Of a DNA stretch of 64,000 nucleotides, positions 45,926 to 53,756 are shown one piece after another. The stretch is taken from contig RDOA01000011.1 of the NCBI GenBank assembly GCA_011364925.1, forward strand, positions 25,478 to 89,477, in the 5' to 3' direction. Made by a program: the position numbers and the translations under genes. The stretch comes from Promethearchaeota archaeon (lineage in GTDB: Archaea; Asgardarchaeota; Lokiarchaeia; Sigyniarchaeales; SOKP01). Numbering within the stretch: the first letter of the stretch is position 1; each line of letters begins with the position of its first letter. The notes beneath the pieces were generated by a model. It saw only the letters and a program-made list of their open reading frames with translations, did not search any database and had not been told where the DNA came from.

Positions 45926-46588
45926 TTACTTGAAAATCAAATATTTAATCGCTAAAAATTGAATATATTCCGAAAAATTTTTCATATGGTCAGCCAGCAT
46001 CATAATATCTTCTATTAAATTTTTCAAATATAAAAAAGTTCTCGATAGGTAATCCATATCATAATTATACAAGCGATTAAGCAACTTCCATTCTTCATCT
46101 CTCATTTTCCTTCTCTCTTCTTTAATATCTTCACAAATATCATGAGCCTTACTCAAGTCGGTTCCGATATTTTTTATTGCTTCAGCCAAATCATTAGAAA
46201 TTATTCTTAGAGATTTCATAATACTTATTATTTGGAGCTTGAACTCCTTATCAGGAAATACAACTTTATAGAGAAGCAATCGATTTGCAAGATATTCTCC
46301 TATATTTTTAATATCGTTAATTTTATTAAAGAGCTTAAGGCGATCTGCTTTTGAAAACATCAATTTTGACTTAAATATTTTAGATTCAAAAGTTTTCTTA
46401 ATTCTTACCTCGGTATTTGTCTCAATTACATATTTTAGATTTTGAGTGAATTTATCGAATTTCTCATCAGCAAGAAATTCAATACCTTCAATTAGGATTA
46501 AATTTTGTTCGTTTATATTATCTACAAATAAGTGCGTTAATTCGTCGATACTTAGTTTTTTTAAATCTTTGTCACTTATTTCTTCCAT
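45926..46588 (-). CDS. Divergent PhoU/DUF47-like helical protein
   Basis: 220 residues, entirely helical. SKADRLKLFNKINDIKNIGEYLANRLLLY and later YLKNLIEDIMMLADHMKNF follow the PhoU-type three-helix bundle pattern but with weak conservation. It ends 19 nt before pit. Assignment rests on pattern plus position; probably an accessory regulator of the transporter. Confidence 0.65.
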   Translation of the reverse strand: MEEISDKDLKKLSIDELTHLFVDNINEQNLILIEGIEFLADEKFDKFTQNLKYVIETNTEVRIKKTFESKIFKSKLMFSKADRLKLFNKINDIKNIGEYLANRLLLYKVVFPDKEFKLQIISIMKSLRIISNDLAEAIKNIGTDLSKAHDICEDIKEERRKMRDEEWKLLNRLYNYDMDYLSRTFLYLKNLIEDIMMLADHMKNFSEYIQFLAIKYLIFK

Positions 46589-46776
46589 TATAAGCCCATC
46601 CTTAAGTGCTCTAATGCGAAATTACAATTTTGGTTGATAGATTCTATATAGAGATATTAATTTCTAAATAATTTAATTTTCCTATTTGTTTATTAACTAT
46701 AGAATATAAATATCTTCTGTTAGAAAACTTGAAGTCTTATTGAAAATATAAACTTTCTTTTCTCTATTACCTTGAG

Positions 46777-47007
46777 ATGAGTTATACTCAAACATTTTAT
46801 TTTTTTCGTTGTTATCACTGTGGGGAATGGTTTTACAGTAATAAAATAATTAAGACTAAAAAATGCTGGAAATGTGATCGTTCATTCCAATTCAAAAACT
46901 CTACAAAATTTACTAAAATGGTAACACTTCAAGAAGCAATAAAAATTATAAAGAATCTGAAAATGAAAGGAGAAATGGAAACACTTCGTAAGTTTCTGAA
47001 TATGTAA
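46777..47007 (+). CDS. Small zinc-ribbon protein (DUF1922-like)
   Basis: 76 residues. RCYHCGEWFYSNKIIKTKKCWKC is a two-knuckle zinc ribbon of the type seen in the archaeal DUF1922 family (recognised by its CxxC pairs and KTKKC). A short helical tail follows. Function unknown. ATG start after TTACCTTGAG. Confidence 0.7.
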   Translation: MSYTQTFYFFRCYHCGEWFYSNKIIKTKKCWKCDRSFQFKNSTKFTKMVTLQEAIKIIKNLKMKGEMETLRKFLNM

Positions 47008-47133
47008 ATGAAAAAGAGCCATTAATAAATTTAAAAAATAAAATTATTTAACCCTCTCTTCTTCACTCTCTTAAAGTTCTTAACTTTTATAACGAGTCAA
47101 TATTTACAGTCAACATTTGGATTGGATTATTTT

Positions 47134-48585
47134 ATGGAGATACACGATGATTTAAGACTATTTGATGAAGCCTTTATTAAACAATTAAATCGAGAAGCTG
47201 AAAATAAAATTGAATATTGGGACATAAGGGCAACATTTACGGAAGGTACAACTTTAGACTTCACTGATCAGAAGAGCACCGAGATTTCTTCTTACGATCT
47301 TACTAGTTGTGGTATCAGGACTTTTGTCAATGGAGGATGGGGATTTTATGTCTTAAAGGATATTGACAAGCACAAAATAAAAGCTGGTTTTCTAAAATCA
47401 ATAAAATTGTCAGTATTGACAGAATCTTTATCTAAAAATAAGTTCAAGATCAAAGAAAGAGATCCTATTGTTGAGGATTTTAAAATAGATACTCAAATTA
47501 AATTATCTAATGTTGATATTGAAGAAAAAATTCAATTGGTTAAAAATCACGAAAAATTCGCCTCTGATTATTCTAAAATGATAAAAAATACCCGTACAAT
47601 CTATATGGATGGTCTAAATGATTCTATATTTATAAACTCATTTGGAAGTATTGTTAAACAAAAGCTTTCGTATTTACGACTTTTAAACATGGTTTATTCT
47701 CAAAAGTCGGGTGTTATACAGAGATCAATTAACTCAATAGGGGGATTGGGTGGATTTGAGATATCCTCTACAGAAAAGGCTGAAAATCTAAGCCAAAAAA
47801 CAGCAGAAGAATCAATTACACTATTAAACGCTAAATCTCCAGTTGGTGGAAAATTCACAGTTGTGACAGATTCGAAACTAGCAGGAACAATGATCCATGA
47901 GGCATTAGGCCACGCCTGTGAAGCTGATTTGGTTTTAAGTAAAGAAAGTGTTCTAGAGGGGAAAATAGGTCAGAAAATTGCTTTAGACGATATAAATATT
48001 ATAGATAATCCATCAATAGGTCAAGGAAAACAGTTTGGGTTACCCTACGAGTTATTTGGGAGTTACTTCATTGATGATGAAGGAATTCCTTCCCAAAAAA
48101 CTATTATCATTGAAAATGGGATATTAAAGAACTATCTACATAGTTTAGAGACTGCTTCAAGGATGCAATTAATTCCAAACGGTCATGGACGAGCTTCTTC
48201 GAGTTCTTCAAAGCCGCAAGTACGTATGGGATTTACTTACATTGAACCAAAAGATTGGGATATCGATGAATTAATAGAAGATACGAAGAACGGTATTCTC
48301 TGTGAAGATTTTTTATATGGATACACAAATCCTACCACTGGTAACTTTCAATTTAAATGCAAATTTTCGTACAAAATAGAAAATGGGGAGAAAAAGGAAA
48401 TGATGCGGGATGTTGCGTTATCAGGTATGATCTTAGAAGTATTAAACAGAGTCTCAGGAATAGGCAATAAAAAGACTTTCAATTACTCAGACGGTATTTG
48501 TGGTAAGGGAGGCCAGAGTGTCCGCGTTTGTGACGGTGGACCATACATAAGAATTGAAGATATAACTGTAGGAGGTCTGAATTAA
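47134..48585 (+). CDS. tldD: TldD metalloprotease
   Basis: 483 residues. The zinc motif MIHEALGHACEAD (HExxxH) is intact, with GRASSSSSKPQVRMG and the C-terminal DGICGKGGQSVRVCDGGP block. TldD and TldE form a heterodimeric protease that trims unfolded peptides. The TTG at 47122 is in frame, but the ATG at 47134 is preferred. Next gene starts directly after the stop. Confidence 0.92.
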   Translation: MEIHDDLRLFDEAFIKQLNREAENKIEYWDIRATFTEGTTLDFTDQKSTEISSYDLTSCGIRTFVNGGWGFYVLKDIDKHKIKAGFLKSIKLSVLTESLSKNKFKIKERDPIVEDFKIDTQIKLSNVDIEEKIQLVKNHEKFASDYSKMIKNTRTIYMDGLNDSIFINSFGSIVKQKLSYLRLLNMVYSQKSGVIQRSINSIGGLGGFEISSTEKAENLSQKTAEESITLLNAKSPVGGKFTVVTDSKLAGTMIHEALGHACEADLVLSKESVLEGKIGQKIALDDINIIDNPSIGQGKQFGLPYELFGSYFIDDEGIPSQKTIIIENGILKNYLHSLETASRMQLIPNGHGRASSSSSKPQVRMGFTYIEPKDWDIDELIEDTKNGILCEDFLYGYTNPTTGNFQFKCKFSYKIENGEKKEMMRDVALSGMILEVLNRVSGIGNKKTFNYSDGICGKGGQSVRVCDGGPYIRIEDITVGGLN

Positions 48586-49962
48586 ATGGAGAGCACGGTT
48601 GATGTGTATGAATTGGCTAAATATGGAATAAGATTCGCGGAAAAGAAATGTCGTTCGTTCAAATGTGCTGAAATTTTTGTTGGAAATTCACAATATACCA
48701 ATATTGAGCTCGAAGAGAATTCGATAAAATATAGTGAAATAGGAAGCGATAAAGGAGTCTCTTTTAGAATTTACAACAATAAGGGTTCTATCGGATTCGC
48801 ATTTACAAATCAATTGAATAAAAAGGTTGTAGAAAACACAGTTATTAACGCTGCTAAAATGATGAGCGCAGGTACTTCAGATCCATATTTCAAAAATTTA
48901 CCTGGAGAATATAAAAGCTATCCCGAAGTGGATAATTTATATGATAAGAGCATTAAAACATTAACAGTTGAAGATTCGATTAACTTTGTTAAAGAATTAG
49001 TCCAAGTTTGCTCTGAAGATGACTTAGCGATTTCCCAGTCTGGAGATTTCACAGCAAATCACAATAAATCCTACATTTTAAATTCAAATGGGATTGAAGT
49101 GTTTGGAGAAGAAACTTTATTTTCAATTTCTTCAAATATGATTGTCAAAGACAAAATAACTGGAGAAACTTCAAATGGATACGAATCCCAAATTAAAAGA
49201 AAATTAATAGATATCGATGCAATGTATACCGCAGAAGAAGCATTGAAAAATGCGAAGAAAAATCTAAACCGAATAAAAATTAAAACAAAAAAAATGCCAA
49301 TAGTATTAACTCCTAAAGGAACCATAAATCTGATTTTAAGCCCAATTGCGTCAGCTATAAACGCGCAATTATTCCAATATAAACGTAGCTTTTTAGTTGA
49401 TAAACGAGAAACTAAGATCGGTTCAGAACATCTAACTGTTGAAGATAACGCCTTAATACATGGAGCTGTAGGATCTAGCAACTTTGATGGGGAAGGAGTC
49501 CCATGTAAAAATAAAAAAATCATTGATAAAGGAATTTTCTTGAAAACAGGGTTATTACATAATAGTTATACAGCGGGGAAAGAAGGAATCGAAAGCACTG
49601 GTAATGCTTCCAGAAGGTCTTTTAGTTCTATCCCAACAATAGGGATATCAAATTTAATCTTAAAACCTGGAAATATATCTCAAGAAGAATTGATAAAGGA
49701 TATTAAAGAGGGGATTTTGTTAAATTCTACAGCTGATTCTCCAAATATCTCAACTGGTGATTTTTCTGGACTTATATCCCAGGGAAATTTAATAATCAAG
49801 GGAGAAATTAAGCAAGCTTTAAATGAAACAATGTTTGGTATTAATTTGTTAGAACTTTTTAAAAATATTATGTTAGTTTCAAAGGAATTTAAAGTGTATG
49901 GTTCATATTACGCTCCTTTCGTGAAGATCGATAATGTACAAATAATAGGAGCGAATTCTTAG
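48586..49962 (+). CDS. tldE: TldE/PmbA protease subunit
   Basis: 458 residues, TldD/PmbA family without the HExxxH motif, as in the non-catalytic partner TldE. NFDGEGVPCKNKKIIDKGIF and TGDFSGLISQGNLIIKG are typical PmbA-type blocks. ATG immediately follows the TldD stop, so the subunits are translated together. Confidence 0.92.
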   Translation: MESTVDVYELAKYGIRFAEKKCRSFKCAEIFVGNSQYTNIELEENSIKYSEIGSDKGVSFRIYNNKGSIGFAFTNQLNKKVVENTVINAAKMMSAGTSDPYFKNLPGEYKSYPEVDNLYDKSIKTLTVEDSINFVKELVQVCSEDDLAISQSGDFTANHNKSYILNSNGIEVFGEETLFSISSNMIVKDKITGETSNGYESQIKRKLIDIDAMYTAEEALKNAKKNLNRIKIKTKKMPIVLTPKGTINLILSPIASAINAQLFQYKRSFLVDKRETKIGSEHLTVEDNALIHGAVGSSNFDGEGVPCKNKKIIDKGIFLKTGLLHNSYTAGKEGIESTGNASRRSFSSIPTIGISNLILKPGNISQEELIKDIKEGILLNSTADSPNISTGDFSGLISQGNLIIKGEIKQALNETMFGINLLELFKNIMLVSKEFKVYGSYYAPFVKIDNVQIIGANS

Positions 49963-49972
49963 GATATAATTT

Positions 49973-50500
49973 TTAAGAGGATGTAATATTTAAACGCATT
50001 GTTAAAATTTCCCAAAATTTATCTTTTAACCCAATGTTACTTTCCCATAATTCCGCAATTACAATTTGATTAGCTCCTGGTTGAGTAAAAGAAATATTAT
50101 ACGCATTCGAAATCCAATTTTTTCCGTGTGAAAGGAAAATCACTGATGAGTTCAAATAAGATGTAGCGTTTATTGAGCCAAATGGACCTATTTTTGTGTT
50201 ATTATTTCCTTTAAGGATTTCTATTCGAAACGAAAAATCTCGATTTAAAAAGTTACCAACTGACACATAAAAAGTAATATTTTCACCAACTGTTGCATTC
50301 GTTGGATAATTCTCTGCTTTTCTATTAGAATTAAGCAACCCATAGGTAATATAACCAGGCTTAGGAGTCAATAAAGAATAAATAATAAAACCTGAAATTA
50401 TAATTATCCCAATAATCAAAAAAATTTTTAGAATATTATCAAATTGTTTATAATTTTGTTTTATGTCTTTAAATCTTGTTTTCTTATCCCTATTGGACAT
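49973..50500 (-). CDS. DUF1616-like membrane-anchored protein
   Basis: 175 residues. One N-terminal membrane helix (IFLIIGIIIISGFIIYSLL, about 25-45) with a basic cytoplasmic side, then an exported beta-rich domain: YITYGLLNSNRKAENYPTNATVGENITFYVSVGN resembles the DUF1616 extracellular region (recognised by NYPTNATVGEN). Many N-x-S/T sites. Overlaps the epimerase gene by 11 nt. Function unknown. Confidence 0.75.
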   Translation of the reverse strand: MSNRDKKTRFKDIKQNYKQFDNILKIFLIIGIIIISGFIIYSLLTPKPGYITYGLLNSNRKAENYPTNATVGENITFYVSVGNFLNRDFSFRIEILKGNNNTKIGPFGSINATSYLNSSVIFLSHGKNWISNAYNISFTQPGANQIVIAELWESNIGLKDKFWEILTMRLNITSS

Positions 50501-51554
50501 TATATTTGAACCAATTTATTGTTTTCAGTAATCCTTCTTGTAAAGGTGTTGTGGGTTGCCAATTTAGAATCTTCTTAGCTTTACTTAAGTCAGCACACCT
50601 TCTTACTGGATCGTCAATAGGTAGAGTTTTAAAAACAATTTCTGACTTGGAATTCGCTAATTCCTTTATAATTTTAGCCAACTCCAAAATTGTGTATTCT
50701 TTGTTGTTTCCTAAATTAATAACTTCTCCAATAGCTTCTCTGTTATGAACGAACTTCAGAATTCCCTCAATCTCATCAACAACATAGATAAACGATCGTG
50801 TCTGTGAACCATCACCAAAGATTGTGATTTCTTCATTATTTAGAGCTTGATGTATAAAATTTGGAACTACTCTTCCAAATTCAGGACCGTATCTAATTCT
50901 TGGTCCAGATGTATTAAAAATTCGCACAATTTTAGTTTTAATTCCGTGTTGTAGTTCATAAGCTTTAACAAAAGCTTCTCCAGCTCTTTTAGATTCATCA
51001 TAGCAACTTCTGGGACCTACGGGATTGACATGCCCAAAATAGGTTTCTGCAGTTGGAATTGCTTCATCAGGAGGATTGCCATACACCTCTGATGTGCTTG
51101 TATAGAAAAACAAAGCATTGTGAGCTTTAGCGATACCTAGTGCGTTCATAGTTCCTAATGTATTGCTTTTAAGTATAGGTATTGGATATTTTTTAAACTC
51201 GAATGGAGATGCTCTACTTGCCATATGCATCACGATATCTATTCGCTTAATATCACCAATACAAATTCCGTTTGGATGATGGGTCAATCCAAAGAATATT
51301 GGGTTAGAAATATCATGATTAATAAAACGAAAATTTACCTCATTCATTAAATGAGAGATGTTTTCAAATCTCCCAGAAGAGAGATTATCTAAACAAACAC
51401 AATTAGCTCCTTGATTTATTAGAACATCACACACCCAAGAACCTAAGAAACCTGCTCCACCTGTCACAAGGATTGTCTTCCCCTGAAATGTGATGCTATC
51501 TTTTTGTAAACGATTTAATATTTCATCGAGATCTGCTTTAAAATCGTATTTCAA
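50490..51554 (-). CDS. NAD-dependent sugar epimerase/UDP-glucuronate decarboxylase-like
   Basis: 354 residues of the extended SDR family. Nucleotide-binding GGAGFLGSWVCD, catalytic YTSTSEVYGNP and YDESKRAGEAF (YxxxK). The STSEVYG...GHVNPVGPRSCYDE run is like UDP-glucuronate decarboxylase (UDP-xylose synthase). It would supply nucleotide sugars for surface glycans. dTDP-glucose dehydratase or epimerase remain possible. Confidence 0.85.
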   Translation of the reverse strand: MKYDFKADLDEILNRLQKDSITFQGKTILVTGGAGFLGSWVCDVLINQGANCVCLDNLSSGRFENISHLMNEVNFRFINHDISNPIFFGLTHHPNGICIGDIKRIDIVMHMASRASPFEFKKYPIPILKSNTLGTMNALGIAKAHNALFFYTSTSEVYGNPPDEAIPTAETYFGHVNPVGPRSCYDESKRAGEAFVKAYELQHGIKTKIVRIFNTSGPRIRYGPEFGRVVPNFIHQALNNEEITIFGDGSQTRSFIYVVDEIEGILKFVHNREAIGEVINLGNNKEYTILELAKIIKELANSKSEIVFKTLPIDDPVRRCADLSKAKKILNWQPTTPLQEGLLKTINWFKYNVQ

Positions 51555-51660
51555 GTTAACAACCTACAAAATTTAAACTAATAATCTTTTAAAGAGTTTT
51601 ATTTATTAAAAAGATATAGATTCTTTACAGTCTCTATTCAAAAAATAACGACTGATAGAA

Positions 51661-52251
51661 CTAGCGAGTTTTCTGTCCACAGTATTGACAATACTTAAGC
51701 TCTAAAGGATAATATTTGCCACAACTAGTACATTTTTTTAAGGAATTCTTGATAATTTCTCTTCCAAGAATTTCAAAAACATTTTCGACATTTTCTCCTG
51801 TTTTTGAGGACACTCCATATATATCTCCTTGAAATTTGTACTTTTCAAGTAATTCTTTAGCTTCGTCAAGGTGAACTTCTCTTTGTTTTTCTAAATCAAT
51901 TTTTGCTTCTATCAACAACTTCGTTTTTGGATAATTGGGAACAGAGTTAATAACATTAATCCAATCGTGAAGATCATCCAATGAATCCTTATTAGTAATG
52001 TCGTAAAGAATCAAAGCTCCTGAAGCACCTGAAACATAAGACGGCAATAAAAGACGGAATTTTTTTTCCCCTGCAAAATCCCAAATATTAAGTAATATTT
52101 CATTATCATCAACCATTACTTTTTTTGTTTCAAAATCTACCCCAATCGTTGATAATGTTGATTTATCAAACTTCCCCGTCGCATACCTTCTAATTAGAGA
52201 AGTTTTTCCTACATTTTTAGCGCCAGCTACAATCACTTTAAATTTGATTAT
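51661..52251 (-). CDS. Ras/Rab-like small GTPase with C-terminal zinc ribbon, probable AUA start
   Basis: About 196 residues. P loop GAKNVGKTS, switch I threonine in LSTIGVDFE, switch II WDFAGEKKF (Gln61 position is Glu), G4 EAKIDLE (Asn of NKxD replaced), G5 SSKTG. The C-terminus is CTSC...CQYC, a zinc ribbon, where eukaryotic Rab proteins have prenylated cysteines. The first conventional start (GTG 52236) would remove strand beta1 (IKFKVIVAG); ATA 52251, 6 nt after TGTGA, restores it. Asgard genomes encode many such GTPases. Confidence 0.85.
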   Translation of the reverse strand: MIKFKVIVAGAKNVGKTSLIRRYATGKFDKSTLSTIGVDFETKKVMVDDNEILLNIWDFAGEKKFRLLLPSYVSGASGALILYDITNKDSLDDLHDWINVINSVPNYPKTKLLIEAKIDLEKQREVHLDEAKELLEKYKFQGDIYGVSSKTGENVENVFEILGREIIKNSLKKCTSCGKYYPLELKYCQYCGQKTR

Positions 52252-52448
52252 CTCAAATCACATCGAGTTTTTTAATTGCATTCTAATTATATTACTACTA
52301 AAATAAAATATTAATCTTTAATCATAAAAGTTTTGTTATTAATTTGTACTAAATGTTTTTAGGGTCATTTCATCCAATTTTTGCCTGAGGAGAAATAAAT
52401 GATAAAATATTATAAATATTTTAATGGAAGAAAAAATTCAGTAAAATC

Positions 52449-53756
52449 ATGAAGGATGACTCAAATAAGAGGTTTTTTGGAACCTTACCACAAAAAGAGC
52501 TTCTGAAGTTATATGCCAAACATGTGAATGCCCCAAAAGTTCGATTTTTTAAAAGCTTTGGCTTAGGCTTAATTCCAGGTAAAAGGCGGGGTGTAAAATT
52601 TAATATGTTAGAGGGATTAAAGCCTTCTGATCCACCTTTTGAACTATATAATTGTCATACATGTGGAGGTGTATACAATCTTGGGCATGGTTATCCCAAA
52701 ATAGTTCAAGTGCTTAAAGATGCTTTAGATAGTGGATTGGATATAGGCGATCATTTACAACTTTCAGAATGGAGAGCCATACTAGGGAAGAGATTAGCGG
52801 AACTAATGCCACCCGAAATTACAAAAACAACTTTTGGCGTTAGTGGTGGTGAAGCAGTTGATACTGCTATCAAATTTTCAAGGGCATATACGAAACGTAA
52901 GAAATGTATCTCTGCGATTGGAGGTTATCATGGTCATACTGGGTTTGCTCTAGCGACTGGAGATTCCGATTTCAAAGAAAATTTTCTATGGAATCTCTCA
53001 GATTTTAACCAGGTACCTTTTGGTGATATCGATGCTTTAAAGAAAAATCTATCAAAAGATGTTGCTTGTGTTATTTTAGAAACCATCCCCGCAACTGGAG
53101 GCGTTTTAATAGCTCAAGAGGGCTATTTTTCAGAAGTACGAGAATTATGCGATGATTTTGATGCTATGATGATAATCGATGAAGTTCAAACTGGACTTGG
53201 ACGGACAGGTCATTTTTGGGCTATTTATGGGGGTCTTTATGACCATGAAAAGGTTATACCTGATTTTATGGTATTAGGAAAGGGTTTAAGCGCGGGAGTT
53301 TATCCGCTTTCTTCATGCAGTTATAAACCATTTATAGAGAAAGCAGTATTTAAGGATGATCCATTCATACATATTTCCACTACGGGAGGTTCGGATTTAG
53401 GTTGTGTTGTTGCTTATGAGATGTTAAACATTCAATCCAAACCTGAATTTTTAAAACATGTAAGGGAAATGGGCAAATTATTTGGTAAAGGTTTGGAAGA
53501 AATCAAGGATGATAATCCTAACTTGATTAGAGACACGAGAGGTAGAGGACTAATGTGGGGCTTGGAGTTTACTAGTGAGACATTAGGACAATTAGCTATG
53601 CTCTCCATTATAAAAGAAGGTGTTCTTCAAAATTACTGTGGAAACAAAAAAGACACACTTATCATTATGCCCCCATTAATTGTTACGAAAGAAGAAATCG
53701 ATGAAATCATCATAAGAATTGGTGAAGGCGTTAAAAAGCTTAAACAATTAATCTGA
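52449..53756 (+). CDS. Class III aminotransferase
   Basis: 435 residues. PLP-enzyme signature MIIDEVQTGLGRTGHFWA and lysine in LGKGLSAGVYPLS; GVSGGEAVDTAIKFSRA near the phosphate site. Family members include acetylornithine, 4-aminobutyrate and ornithine aminotransferases. Substrate not determined. Ends 9 nt inside the convergent hef gene. Confidence 0.88.
   Translation: MKDDSNKRFFGTLPQKELLKLYAKHVNAPKVRFFKSFGLGLIPGKRRGVKFNMLEGLKPSDPPFELYNCHTCGGVYNLGHGYPKIVQVLKDALDSGLDIGDHLQLSEWRAILGKRLAELMPPEITKTTFGVSGGEAVDTAIKFSRAYTKRKKCISAIGGYHGHTGFALATGDSDFKENFLWNLSDFNQVPFGDIDALKKNLSKDVACVILETIPATGGVLIAQEGYFSEVRELCDDFDAMMIIDEVQTGLGRTGHFWAIYGGLYDHEKVIPDFMVLGKGLSAGVYPLSSCSYKPFIEKAVFKDDPFIHISTTGGSDLGCVVAYEMLNIQSKPEFLKHVREMGKLFGKGLEEIKDDNPNLIRDTRGRGLMWGLEFTSETLGQLAMLSIIKEGVLQNYCGNKKDTLIIMPPLIVTKEEIDEIIIRIGEGVKKLKQLI

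Noticed and set aside
49071..49523. 150-codon open frame antisense to TldE
   Set aside because: Shadow of the TldE reading frame; hydrophobic composition comes from the reverse complement of AT-rich coding DNA.
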